A stretch of DNA of 50,949 nucleotides from an uncultured Oscillospiraceae bacterium (GCA_958448165.1 CAUDCW010000014.1:1-50949); one strand, 5' to 3'; shown: positions 1 through 8,125, numbered from the stretch's first letter. The notes: a model not told the origin generated them from the letters alone. Translations and numbers: made by a program.

Positions 1-1
1 A

Positions 2-100
2 GATATTTTGCTTGACTACCTTAAAAACCCGCAGTCAGACAGGTTTAAACAAACCACAGCAGAAAATGAAGCCGGAAAAATCCGGCGGATTGAGCCTTGA
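2..100 (+). pseudogene. C-terminal tail of an upstream gene (partial)
   Basis: One frame stays open from the window edge to a TGA at 98-100, giving about 32 residues that begin DILLDYLKNP and end GKIRRIEP. The stop lies inside a terminator-like hairpin, as expected for the end of a real gene. Too little is present to name a family, and 32 open codons could be chance. Confidence 0.3.
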
Positions 101-119
101 AAAAATGAGGCTTGTTTTT
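93..119 (+). terminator. Probable intrinsic terminator
   Basis: AGCCT (93-97) pairs with AGGCT (108-112) and is followed by TTGTTTTTA. A second hairpin, GCCGGA/TCCGGC with an AAAA loop (71-86), lies just upstream. Together they close the partial gene at the window edge and separate it from the gene at 253. Confidence 0.45.
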
Positions 120-252
120 ACTATTTTTAATTCTTCGAGTTGATAAGGAATGGCGGTGAGTCCAATGATACACTTATATTTGGATAATAACAAATTTAAA
201 AATATAAAGACACAAAAAATATAAAGCTAAATAAGAAAAGAGGTTGGATATT

Positions 253-1110
253 ATGACAAATATAAACGACTTTAAGACTCTTGGCTTCATAGATGACCAA
301 GGCCGAGCAGATGAAAGCCCAAAAATACTTTCAAAAGACGGGGATGAGGTTTTTTTAAACAGCTTCGTCCCCATAGAAAAAAATACACCTGAAAAACCAA
401 GCGAACAGACGGATATTGACTTCCAAAAAGCAAAATATAACTTCGCTGAAAATGAGCTTCGCTCCATTGTTCAAACGGCTCAGGAGAAATTTTCAACGAT
501 TTTTCAAATGGTGCGAGATGATGGTCTGACCGTCGATAACGCAAATGCGGTCTGTAAAAAGCTGTCGTGGATTATTATTAATTTTTATAAAGCTCTGGCG
601 CTCTTCCCCGGGGTTAAAAAAGCCTTTGGACTGAGCGATGCGGAGTTTAATACTTGTCCAAAAGAGGCTCTTGCATATGCTGTCAATCGGGACAGCTTCA
701 GGCTTGAATTTTTCGACCGTTTCACGTTGCTGACAGTCCCGAAGCTTTTCTCCAATAATTATTCTCGCACGGTGAAAAATGTCAGGTATTACTATTTCCG
801 TGACTGCTTATACGGATTGTTTGAGCATTATTATCGTCAGATTCCATACCACAAATATGCAAGAATTGTGGTTGTTTCTCCGGAACTTATTGAGAACACA
901 AACGAGGAACTTCAGACCATTATAAATTCCTTAAAGGGGTTTTTTATCTCTTCAGACGAGGGTCGTCGGCTCCATATCGATTTGATTTGCTCCGGAAAGA
1001 TCCCCGACTGGACGGAAATCTACATTATGGATCAGAGCGATTACATCAGTTTTGTGGAGAAAAACCAAGAGCTTTATTCCGATAATGAGCAGCAGCCGGC
1101 AAGCGACTAA
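253..1110 (+). CDS. Hypothetical protein, 285 aa
   Basis: I do not recognise this protein. The start is taken as ATG 253, which has AGAGG at 239-243 in front; the TTG at 244 would overlap that site. The first 60 residues are charged and look disordered. The rest looks mainly helical, with aromatic stretches such as RYYYFRDC and FEHYYRQIPYHKY, and no signal peptide or membrane segment. It is the first of three plus-strand genes (253, 1444, 2755), of which the third looks like a plasmid replication initiator, so an accessory role in replication or maintenance of a mobile element is a guess from context only. Confidence 0.6.
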   Translation: MTNINDFKTLGFIDDQGRADESPKILSKDGDEVFLNSFVPIEKNTPEKPSEQTDIDFQKAKYNFAENELRSIVQTAQEKFSTIFQMVRDDGLTVDNANAVCKKLSWIIINFYKALALFPGVKKAFGLSDAEFNTCPKEALAYAVNRDSFRLEFFDRFTLLTVPKLFSNNYSRTVKNVRYYYFRDCLYGLFEHYYRQIPYHKYARIVVVSPELIENTNEELQTIINSLKGFFISSDEGRRLHIDLICSGKIPDWTEIYIMDQSDYISFVEKNQELYSDNEQQPASD

Positions 1111-1443
1111 TTGTTCGCCGAAGCTGTTGATTTTCGCAGGAAAAATCCGTTATGAATTTCCGATTTCTGCTGTTAAGTTCTGCGTTTTAAAAGCTGTAGG
1201 ATTTAACACAAGCTTTTTCCATAGAAATGGCATACACAAGCGGTTTTTCGGGAAAATAAAATTGCATTTCGTTAAATCGCCTTACTGGTTATCTTATCGA
1301 GAAAGTGTTGGGCAGATTTATGTTCGGATTTTTTTTTGACGATTCTGTTTATAAAACTAAATATTTCAGCGTTCAAGGGCGGCTTGCGTGCAAGCCGCCC
1401 CGTAATATTAATTGAAACAATTTAAAAAGGAGTTAGATATAAT
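1111..1443. other. Intergenic gap, 333 bp
   Basis: No convincing gene lies here. The only open frame (about 1052-1339) overlaps the preceding gene and has no ribosome site. The gap ends with a strong hairpin at 1377-1400 and the AAGGAG of the next gene (1427-1432). Confidence 0.5.
1377..1400. repeat. 11-bp perfect palindrome before the winged-helix gene
   Basis: GGGCGGCTTGC (1377-1387) and GCAAGCCGCCC (1390-1400) are exact inverted copies two bases apart. No T-run follows on either strand, so it fits an operator or mRNA hairpin better than a terminator. It lies 27 bp before the ribosome site of the gene at 1444, which itself encodes a DNA-binding-type fold. Confidence 0.6.
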
Positions 1444-2586
1444 ATGTTAAAGAATAGAGACTTTTTACTCGATTTAATTCGTCTTGGAGGCGAATTGTCA
1501 AACTCAACCTTGTCGGAGGCAATAAAGCTTTCCGGCAGATCAAACGGTGCAGTGCGGGAGGCACTGCACCGTTTGACAGATGATGGCCTTGTGATCAGGC
1601 ACAAAAGCGACCGAAAGAACGGAATAGATTTTACTTATTCGCTGACAAAAAAGGGTCGTGATTTGCTTGAGAACAGTGACTCATCAGACCTTATATTCCA
1701 TACTACGCCTAGTCTGAGACAGAGCAAGATTGTTGCGTGTGATTTGTTTGCCCGATTGTATCTTTCAAGCCTACCGGAAATCACACTGGAAGAAGGACTT
1801 TACGAAGGTGAGGTTGGCTGGTGTATGCTTAAAGAAGAGCGAGGAGAGGCAGCGGGAGATAGCAAGGATCTGTTCCGTAACAACCAAGCTGTCGGAATCG
1901 TATTCTTGCCGAAGCAGATTATTATACTATACTGTATTCGGCCAAATATGAGGTTTAACAGTCAGCTTGAAAGCCGTATTCCGCTTGAGCTGCGCCGATT
2001 AATTGATTACGGCGAGCTCAACGGCCGCTATACGCCGCGGGCGCTTTACGGCGTCTTTCACTTTTTAGACTCAGGCACCTACCTGGACTGGCTGATGCCG
2101 AACCGAAGGGGCGGAGCCAAGGAAATTAAGCGCTTCATGCGGGATAAATTCCCCAGAGGAAACGTGATAGTGTCATGGAAAGACGATGCGGCAAGCAAAA
2201 AGCTTTTGACCGACATTTTCAATGGTGAGAATATTCTCGGACAGCTGAAAGAGCGTTTCACGGGGTTCCTTGACAGAAGCGATATTGTCCCGGGTATTCT
2301 GGCAGATGGCACGCTCTGCGGTGCTGCGGTTGTGTCGAACCCATTCGCAGACCCGTCGTTGATTAACGGGCTTTTCAGTGATATTCTGAGATTTCGTAGA
2401 ATCCACAAGGGCGAAGAGCTTGCACCAATAGTTATGCTCACGCTGGACTCCAACAAGGAAATTATCAGGGCGGTATGCCAAAGACGCTACCCTCGCAGTA
2501 AGCCGAAGTTTAAGGTGCTCGGAACGGACTACGATGAGTGGCGGCAGAAGATTGGTCTGACCGAAGATTGGGACGGAGAAAAATAA
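1444..2586 (+). CDS. Winged-helix DNA-binding protein, 380 aa
   Basis: ATG 1444 follows AAGGAG at 1427-1432. Residues 1-85 look like a winged helix: LSNSTLSEAIKLSGRS, NGAVREALHRLTDDGLVIRH, then a beta wing ending YSLTKKGRDLL. This resembles MarR-like and replication-relaxation type N-termini. The remaining 300 residues are unrecognised, soluble-looking and mixed alpha/beta. The gene sits directly upstream of a probable replication initiator. A regulatory or replication-accessory role is inferred. The codons of the recognition-helix region form a perfect 16-bp palindrome, listed separately. Confidence 0.6.
   Translation: MLKNRDFLLDLIRLGGELSNSTLSEAIKLSGRSNGAVREALHRLTDDGLVIRHKSDRKNGIDFTYSLTKKGRDLLENSDSSDLIFHTTPSLRQSKIVACDLFARLYLSSLPEITLEEGLYEGEVGWCMLKEERGEAAGDSKDLFRNNQAVGIVFLPKQIIILYCIRPNMRFNSQLESRIPLELRRLIDYGELNGRYTPRALYGVFHFLDSGTYLDWLMPNRRGGAKEIKRFMRDKFPRGNVIVSWKDDAASKKLLTDIFNGENILGQLKERFTGFLDRSDIVPGILADGTLCGAAVVSNPFADPSLINGLFSDILRFRRIHKGEELAPIVMLTLDSNKEIIRAVCQRRYPRSKPKFKVLGTDYDEWRQKIGLTEDWDGEK
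1540..1576. repeat. 16-bp perfect inverted repeat inside the winged-helix coding region
   Basis: TCAAACGGTGCAGTGC (1540-1555) and GCACTGCACCGTTTGA (1561-1576) are exact reverse complements around a 5-nt loop. They encode the segment SNGAVREALHRLTD. An exact 16-bp arm inside coding sequence is unusual and suggests a selected DNA or RNA element. Confidence 0.75.
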
Positions 2587-2602
2587 AATACAGTAGAATT
2601 CT

Positions 2603-2640
2603 GAAACGCACTGTGCTGAGAAATCGGCGCAGTGCGTTTC
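2603..2640. repeat. Inverted repeat after the winged-helix gene
   Basis: GAAACGCACTG (2603-2613) pairs exactly with CAGTGCGTTTC (2630-2640), and three inner pairs extend the stem. It lies 16 bp after the stop at 2586. No strong T-run follows. Candidate RNA 3' end or protein-binding site. Confidence 0.5.
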
Positions 2641-2669
2641 GCTGTTAATTGAGCAAAGGTTGTAAAATG

Positions 2670-2713
2670 TCGGGAAAGCTGTGGAGTGTTTGCTCTGCTG
2701 CTTTCCCGATTTT
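2670..2713 (+). terminator. Terminator-like hairpin before the replication gene
   Basis: TCGGGAAAGC (2670-2679) pairs perfectly with GCTTTCCCGA (2700-2709) over a 20-nt loop and is followed by TTTTC. It lies between the stop at 2586 and the ribosome site at 2743, so it could terminate the upstream gene or attenuate the initiator. Confidence 0.45.
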
Positions 2714-2754
2714 CTATACGGATAAAGAAAAATAAAACGAAAAGAGGGTTTATT

Positions 2755-3918
2755 ATGCATACAGAGTTTAAAAAAGGAAAAGGTACGGAAGTTTACGGAT
2801 TGGCTGACCGTGAAATTGTTGCAGTGAAAAAGACTGTGGAGAACAGCGTGGAAATCCGAGAGATAGAGGAAAGCCAAAATATACGGGAAGAATCAGGGAT
2901 TAGAATATACGATATTCTGCCAAGCTCTCCGATTTTATATTTGTTGATTTTGGCTGTGTCATACAATAGCAAGCAAAGAGACATTCCGTTGACGGAAAGT
3001 AAGAGAAGGCTAAGCGACAGACACAAGAAAATTTCTTGTTCGTATTATGGTGACAAATATGAAATATGTCAGGAGGACCTCCGCTCAGGTGATGAAATAA
3101 GAATTCAATTCACCGAATATAATCATATATACGGAAAGGCAGTAAAGAAATGCTTGTTTTTTCTTTTGTCGGAATACAACAGGCAAAATTTCAGATCTCA
3201 AATCGGCTTTTCTCTTTGCACCTTGGTTGACAGAGGTATGTACAGCAGTATTGATAATGCCAGACGAGGGCTTAAAAGTGCATTAGAGTCGCTGAGGAAA
3301 ATTAAAATTTGCGGTACTATTGCTCAAGGACCAAAGCTTAAAATTGAGCAACGCGAATTTGCAGCTTTGATTAGCGGCTTCAGCATTACTAATAATTATG
3401 TTCAGATTTCAGTGAACGAAGATCTCAACAAAGAATTTATTGCCCCTTATTACGCATTGCTGCCCGAGTTTTCATACAGTCTGAGCAGTGGAAACGCCGT
3501 TGACTTGTGCGTATATATTTTCTTACAGGCTCGTCAAAATACAAAAGCGATAAAGGCTGACGGAGGCTTTAACATATCGTTGAGAAAAATAAGTGAGCTC
3601 TTAGCGCTGCCAAGGCGAGATGATATAGAGAACAAAAGGAACTGGAAGCCAAAGCAGTATGTTGTTAAACCTATTTTGCAGGCTGTCAGAGATATATCTG
3701 ATGCCGCTCAAAGAGTCGGCTTTATGGATTTGAAGCTTAAGATAATAGGAAATCCCAATTTCGGAGATGTAAATGACTTTTTAAGCGGATATCTGAAAGT
3801 CAGCTTAAGTGGAGAAATTTATGATAAGCTATGTGTGCTTGCGACGAAAAAGGAAGAAAAGGTTAAGCAGATTGTGGAACGCAACAGGTCGAAAAAGAAA
3901 GAACCAAACGCCCGATAA
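2755..3918 (+). CDS. Probable plasmid-type replication initiator, 387 aa
   Basis: ATG 2755 has AGAGGG at 2743-2748; an in-frame start at 2686 would run through the upstream hairpin. The protein is basic and soluble. A central part has a run reading FLLSEYNRQNF, IGFSLCTLVDRGMYSS and IDNARRGLKSALESLRKIKI. A later part, LRKISELLALPRR followed by KPILQAVRDI, looks like the second winged helix of RepA/Rep_3-type initiators. It ends in a lysine/arginine-rich tail. Three 21-bp spaced repeats begin only 10 bp after the stop, which matches the usual rep-iteron arrangement. Function is inferred from fold pattern and context, not from a diagnostic catalytic motif. Confidence 0.5.
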   Translation: MHTEFKKGKGTEVYGLADREIVAVKKTVENSVEIREIEESQNIREESGIRIYDILPSSPILYLLILAVSYNSKQRDIPLTESKRRLSDRHKKISCSYYGDKYEICQEDLRSGDEIRIQFTEYNHIYGKAVKKCLFFLLSEYNRQNFRSQIGFSLCTLVDRGMYSSIDNARRGLKSALESLRKIKICGTIAQGPKLKIEQREFAALISGFSITNNYVQISVNEDLNKEFIAPYYALLPEFSYSLSSGNAVDLCVYIFLQARQNTKAIKADGGFNISLRKISELLALPRRDDIENKRNWKPKQYVVKPILQAVRDISDAAQRVGFMDLKLKIIGNPNFGDVNDFLSGYLKVSLSGEIYDKLCVLATKKEEKVKQIVERNRSKKKEPNAR

Positions 3919-3927
3919 AACTTGAAA

Positions 3928-3990
3928 ATTCATTCTGGGGTGGGATAGATTCATTTACGGGTGCTGCACATTCATTCCAGGTTGATTGAT
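3928..3990. repeat. Three iteron-like direct repeats, 21-bp period
   Basis: ATTCATT recurs at 3928, 3949 and 3970, exactly 21 bp apart, each followed by a G-rich stretch (CTGGGGTG, TACGGGTG, CCAGGTTG). Helically phased short repeats beside a Rep-like gene are typical of plasmid origins bound by the initiator. The match beyond the first 7 bases is loose. Confidence 0.4.
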
Positions 3991-4359
3991 GATGTTGATT
4001 TTTGAGCCGATGAAAACTCTGGAAAGCGCATAAACACTGGGGAAAATCAGCAGATTTTTTTCGCCGATTTTCTCTTGAGTTTGTGTCAAAAAATAATTTA
4101 TAGAGTATTAATTGCTTATCCCGCCTGCGGCGGGGATAAGAGAAGAAAAAGAGAAACGTCATCAGGAAGTCAAATGCTTATTATCGAAGGGAATATAAGA
4201 GCTTAAACAAATTGATTACTCAGACTGTTTGTGAAAACTTAAAACAAATCGAACAGTTTTGAGTTTTCGTAAACATAGAGTTTTTAGCTTTGTTCTACTC
4301 AAGTCAGCTGATAAGCTCGGAGTTTTAGTATCCTTACACAATCGCACGGGAGTGATATT
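3991..4359. other. Intergenic region with a hairpin, left flank of IS66
   Basis: No gene is supported. A GC-rich inverted repeat at 4115-4140 (CTTATCCCGCC / GGCGGGGATAAG, one bulged G) stands out in A/T-rich DNA. The expected left IS66 end, the inverse of CTATTTGACGCTTAC seen at the right end, was not found here, so the left boundary of the IS66 copy is undefined. Confidence 0.4.
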
Positions 4360-4698
4360 GTGAATAAAGGCTTACGAGTAGTAAAAGAAAACAGAAACCT
4401 GGCAGAATGGACACGGCAGGTTGAAGAGTGCCGCAACAGTGGGTTAAGTGTACGCAAGTGGTGTGAACAAAAAGGGATTGCACAGAGCTCTTACATATAT
4501 CGACAGAATAAGGTATGGAAAGCGATAAATCAACGCAGCAATACTTTCATTGAGATGCCGGTAGAAGAATCATCTGATATGACAATGGGCTGTCATATTG
4601 CAGCAACTGTACATATCGGCGGTGTTAACGCAGAAATACACAACGGTGCTGATGAGGCAACCTTAACAGCGCTTTTACGAGTTCTCAGATCATGCTGA
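4360..4698 (+). CDS. tnpA: IS66 accessory protein TnpA, 112 aa
   Basis: GTG 4360 begins a protein with the IS66 OrfA layout: a basic helix-turn-helix-like region (EWTRQVEECRNSGLSVRKWCEQKGIAQSSYIYRQNKVW, described here in pieces: ECRNSGLSVRKWCEQKGI at about 25-42) followed by a short beta-rich end (VHIGGVNAEIHNGAD). The frame is intact and overlaps tnpB by 7 bp, the usual translational coupling. Since its partners are broken it is probably non-functional in transposition. Confidence 0.8.
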   Translation: MNKGLRVVKENRNLAEWTRQVEECRNSGLSVRKWCEQKGIAQSSYIYRQNKVWKAINQRSNTFIEMPVEESSDMTMGCHIAATVHIGGVNAEIHNGADEATLTALLRVLRSC

Positions 4699-4974
4699 AC
4701 GATTTTAATGGAGCGAAAAAAGTATATATCGCCTGCGGGTATACGGATTTGAGGCGTGGAATCGACGGATTGGCAACTATTGTTGAGCAGCAGTTTCAAC
4801 TTGATCCCTGTTCAGACGCACTGCTTTTTGTTTTGTGGCAGAAGAACAGACAGAATCAAGGCTTTGTATTGGGAAGGCGATGGGTTTCTGTTGCTTTACA
4901 AACGCTTGGAGAAAGGCAAATTTCAATGGCCTCGAAGTGAGAGTGAAGCACTGAACAGCTCTTTGAGGAGATGA
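4692..4974 (+). pseudogene. tnpB: IS66 TnpB, frameshifted and truncated
   Basis: The first part reads KVYIACGYTDLRRGIDGLA and DPCSDALLF, the TnpB hallmark. Near 4830 the frame shifts: the downstream frame gives FCGRRTDRIKALYWEGDGF and LYKRLEKGKFQWPR, the expected continuation. After SESEA (about 4950) the usual last 25 or so residues are missing and tnpC sequence follows directly, so a deletion joins the two genes. Confidence 0.8.
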
Positions 4975-6363
4975 CCTTGTTCTTCAATGAAGCCGAAACT
5001 TTTGAAGATACCGAAAACAGAAACACCGAGATTACCGTTGAGCAGTATAAGCGCAAGCAAAAGACAGGTTGCTTTGACAAGCTTCCCGAAAACGTAGAAA
5101 CCTATGTTGTGGAGCACGAGCTCAGTGATGAAGAGAAGAAGTGTCCTCAGTGCGGTGAAGAGATGGAAGTCATCGGCAAGAAGGTCACTAAGCACCTTGA
5201 GATGATTCCCGCACAGGTAAGAATCCGCGAGGAAATTTACTACACTTATGCCTGCAAGAAATGTCACGAAAACGAGGCGGACACACCTGTTGTGGAAACA
5301 CCTCAACCAAACCCTGTAATCAAAGGCAGTTTCGCATCCGCTGAAGCAATTGCTCACCTGATGACGCAGAAGTTTGTTATGCACTCTCCTCTCTATCGTC
5401 AGGAGCAGGAGCTAAAGCAAAAGGGCATTGAGCTTCCAGGCAGACAATGTCCAACTGGTTCATCACCGCTTCAAGATTATGGCTGGAACCTTTGTATGAA
5501 AAGCTTAAAGTACAACTTTTGAAAGAAAGCGCCCTCCATGCCGACGAAACCACCCTAAAGGTGTTGCGAACAAAAGATAAACCGATGCCTGGTAAGAGCT
5601 ACATGTGGCTGTACAGAACAAGCGGTTGTACCGAAAAACCGATTGTACTCTATGATCATCAACCAAATCGCAAGGCTGATAATGCCGAAAGTTTTCTGGA
5701 AAGCTTCAAAGGATATTTGCATACAGACGGCTACAAGGGTTATCGTGGAATTGATGGAGTTACAGTTGTGGGATGCTGGGCACACGCAAGGCGGAGATTT
5801 TGCGAGGCTTTGGAAGTTATTCCCGAAGCGCAGCGCAAAGGAACTGTTGCGGAAACCGCCTTAGCATATTGCGGCAAGCTATATGCCGTTGAGAAGAAAA
5901 TTAAAGATATGAGCTTTGAAGAAAGGCTGAAAGAGCGACAGGAGCATTCAAAACAACTTCTGGATGCATTTTTTGCGTGGGCAAAAACACTCAGCGGAAT
6001 CGCGCCTAAAAGTAAGCTTGGAAAAGCAGTTTATTTCTTATTGGAGAGGAACATTATCTAGGCCGATACATTGAGGACGGCAGATTAGAGATTGATAACA
6101 ACCGTGCTGAGCGCAGTATCAAACCGTTTGTAATCGGACGAAAGAATTGGCTTTTTGCCAACACTCCGTCGGGAGCAAAAGCGAGCGCAACTGTTTTCAG
6201 CATTATCGAAACAGCAAAGGAAAACGGACTTGAGCCGTATGAATATCTGCGATACATATTCACCAAGGCACCAAATCTGCGGGATAGTGAGACAATGGAT
6301 GTTCTGCTACCGTGGAACGCACCGGATTGTTGCCGAGTTAAGACTACATCTAAAAACTCATAA
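4953..6363 (+). pseudogene. tnpC: IS66 transposase TnpC, truncated with two frameshifts
   Basis: The readable protein starts inside the N-terminal coil (EQLFEEMTLFFNEAE), so the leucine-zipper start is deleted. It continues through the zinc-binding region (KKCPQCGEEM, YACKKCHEN) and the PLYRQEQELKQKGIELPGRQ motif. A frameshift near 5450 leads into the DDE core (LHADETTLKVL, HTDGYKGYRGIDGV, GCWAHARRRF). A second near 6052 leads to EDGRLEIDNNRAERSIKPFV and the C-terminal RKNWLFANTPSGAKASATVF. Catalytic landmarks survive, but no full frame does. Confidence 0.85.
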
Positions 6364-6367
6364 ATTT

Positions 6368-6404
6368 ACAGCCACCGTGTTGACTAAACAACGGTGGCTG
6401 TTTT
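6368..6404 (+). terminator. Terminator at the right end of IS66
   Basis: ACAGCCACCGT (6368-6378) pairs with ACGGTGGCTGT (6391-6401), followed by TTT. It directly follows the tnpC stop at 6361-6363. Confidence 0.6.
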
Positions 6405-6428
6405 GACGGTTACTATTTGACGCTTACT

Positions 6429-6500
6429 TACGATGTCAGAGAATATCTGACCAACATCTTCCGCACCGGCGAGAGACGGTTGCCGCTGAAATCTAAATAA
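6429..6500 (+). pseudogene. Tail of a gene interrupted by IS66
   Basis: Right after the IS66 terminus a frame reads YDVREYLTNIFRTGERRLPLKSK and stops at 6498-6500, with a strong terminator 3 bp later. It looks like the last 23 residues of a gene whose body has been lost. Family unknown. Confidence 0.35.
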
Positions 6501-6503
6501 GAC

Positions 6504-6556
6504 AACCCCCGGAGAATGTCACTCGTTTGAGCGCACACATTCTTCGGGGGTTAATT
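6504..6556 (+). terminator. Strong intrinsic terminator
   Basis: AACCCCCGGAGAATGT (6504-6519) pairs with ACATTCTTCGGGGGTT (6537-6552) over 16 positions with one G-U pair, and is followed by AATT. It closes the truncated gene at 6429-6500. Confidence 0.65.
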
Positions 6557-6763
6557 CTATTTGCCGGGACGCTGGTTTATTTGTGGGTTACGATTCAACT
6601 CTCTGGTTTTGTCGGCAACAAGACTCTTTCGATAGCTTATCAATTCGCACAGTCCTCGCTGTGCCTTATCGGGAATATAGCTTGCCTTCAACAGACCGTG
6701 CTGAAGCAAATCCGCTATTCACTCTGCGTCCTTTTGATCTGTCTTTCTACTTGTTCTCAGATT
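6557..6763 (-). pseudogene. IS110-family transposase remnant
   Basis: On the minus strand one frame reads NLRTSRKTDQKDAE, a stop codon where the family has Trp, then IADLLQHGLLKASYIPDK, ELISYRKSLVADKTRELNR. The KTDxKDAExIAxLLxHGLLxxSxIP block is the DEDD-domain signature of IS110-family transposases. Both ends are missing and an in-frame stop is present, so it is a fossil. It lies between the terminator at 6504 and the old (trailer) end of CRISPR array 1. Confidence 0.7.
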
Positions 6764-6817
6764 TCATTCATCGTGGCGCCGTCTCGCAGCATGGGGATTA
6801 GTATGAAAATAAGATTT

Positions 6818-7925
6818 GTATCAATTCCCGTATGGGAAAGGTAAGGATTCCGCAGAAGGAGATATAATTATGGCAAATTTTACTACAACCAAAAATAATG
6901 TATCAATTCCCGTATGGGAAAGGTAAGAGCGCTGTTTTTTAGATTCTTTTGTCCATGGTGCTGTTCAGGGATATTCTGTATCAATTCCCGTATGGGAAAG
7001 GTAAGATTTTTTAAGGGAGGGCTATATTATGCCATACGACATCATGTATCAATTCCCGTATGGGAAAGGTAAGATCTGAACCAACAGAGCCAACAACTGA
7101 GCCTGAAAGTATCAATTCCCGTATGGGAAAGGTAAGCGTGCCCGAAGGACTTAATAATTTTATTGATTCATTAGAAGTGTCAATTCCCGTATGGGAAAGG
7201 TAAGTCTACTTCGAATAAGAAGCCATCACCACAGCCTGAAAAAGTCTTTGAGTATCAATTCCCGTATGGGAAAGGTAAGAAAGTTGATGGGAGAGATTCT
7301 GGACTATGTACCGGAAAAGTATCAATTCCCGTATGGGGAAGGTAATCGATTCCGAGCGAAGATGGTAATTCAATGAGCTTGGATGAGCTGTATCAATTCC
7401 CGTATGGGAAAGGTAAGGAGTTAAAAAGATTATCCATTATTGACTGATTCCAATCCGCAAATCGTATCAATTCCCGTATGGGAAAGGTAAGGCTATGCAG
7501 AGAAGTTTTAGAGAAGAAGAATTCATCCTTGATTGCAATGCATATTGTATCAATTCCCGTATGGGAAAGGTAAGCATTCAAGAAATGCTCAAAAACGTTG
7601 TAAATCTCGCAGAAAAAAAGTATCAATTCCCGTATGGGAAAGGTAAGTTTAACAAAGGAGACAATCTGTTATGCGTACCCAAATTGTATCAATTCCCGTA
7701 TGGGAAAGGTAAGGAGCCTGAAGAGGAAGAAGAGAATGAGAACAATGATAAGGTATCAATTCCCGTATGGGAAAGGTAAGAGTGTAAAAGAAGATGACTT
7801 GAAGAGGTTTGACTTTGATTGTATCAATTCCCGTATGGGAAAGGTAAGAGTTTGAAGCTTCTAAAATTGGTAATAGGTTTAAGAATAAAGCGAAAAAGTA
7901 TCAATTCCCGTATGGGAAAGGTAAG
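6818..7925 (-). CRISPR. CRISPR array 1: 16 repeats of 28 bp, 15 spacers
   Basis: The plus-strand repeat starts GTATCAATTCCCG and ends TGGGAAAGGTAAG. Repeats start at 6818, 6900, 6978, 7046, 7109, 7177, 7252, 7319, 7390, 7464, 7547, 7620, 7686, 7753, 7821 and 7898. Those at 7177 and 7319 carry point changes. Spacers are 35-55 bp, unusually uneven. Transcription is leftward: read on the minus strand, the repeat has a TTCCC/GGGAA stem and ends in ATTGATAC, the usual 8-nt crRNA tag form, and a near-consensus promoter points into the array from 7951-7979. The leader is therefore at the high-coordinate end and the newest spacers are near 7900. Nearly all spacers read as coding sense on the plus strand, opposite the crRNA. 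Confidence 0.97.
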
Positions 7926-7950
7926 AACAGTATTTTGTGATACTTTAGAA

Positions 7951-7979
7951 AGTATACGCTTTATTTTGTATATTGTCAA
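7951..7979 (-). promoter_or_regulatory. Sigma-70-type promoter of CRISPR array 1
   Basis: On the minus strand TTGACA (7974-7979) and TATACT (7951-7956) are separated by exactly 17 bp. Transcription would begin near 7944 and enter the first repeat at 7925 after about 20 nt. The segment 7926-7992 is thus the leader; it also holds an AGTAT/ATACT inverted repeat (7930-7945). Confidence 0.8.
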
Positions 7980-7992
7980 TACAATTACGGCG

Positions 7993-8030
7993 AAAAGCCC
8001 TGTTCACTTGAATGTGAGCAGGGCTTTTTT
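7993..8030. terminator. Bidirectional terminator separating array 1 leader and vWA gene
   Basis: AAAAGCCCTGTTCAC (7993-8007) pairs with GTGAGCAGGGCTTTT (8014-8028) around a 6-nt loop, with T-runs on both strands. It insulates the leftward array from the rightward promoter at 8126. Confidence 0.7.
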
Positions 8031-8125
8031 GCGTTAAATAATATGTTTATTATGGTGCAAATTCTTCACTGTCTGTATATTTTTCAGCGTAATGCATAAA
8101 AAATCAATTATTGTGTCTTTTTATA

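Larger units (their letters stand above)
4360..6427 (+). mobile_element. Decayed IS66-family insertion sequence
   Basis: The order tnpA-tnpB-tnpC is that of IS66. The right end is visible as CTATTTGACGCTTAC ending at 6427, an IS66-type terminus. tnpB and tnpC carry frameshifts and a deletion between them has removed the end of tnpB and the start of tnpC, so the copy cannot move by itself. The left terminus was not identified, so the start given is that of tnpA. The right end cuts into another gene whose tail is at 6429-6500. Confidence 0.8.

Noticed and set aside
1052..1339. Plus-strand open frame of 95 codons
   Set aside because: Overlaps the end of a better gene, lacks a ribosome site and has an atypical composition.
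3863..4162. Minus-strand open frame of 99 codons
   Set aside because: Overlaps the Rep-like gene end and the iteron-like repeats; no ribosome site or recognisable motif.
6527..6844. Plus-strand open frames of 72-105 codons before array 1
   Set aside because: The same DNA encodes an IS110 transposase fragment on the minus strand, and the frames run into the array.
7191..8037. Open plus-strand frames with repeated 'SIPVWER', 'YQFPYGKGK' and 'INSRMGKV' peptides
   Set aside because: These are translations through CRISPR array 1 repeats, not genes.
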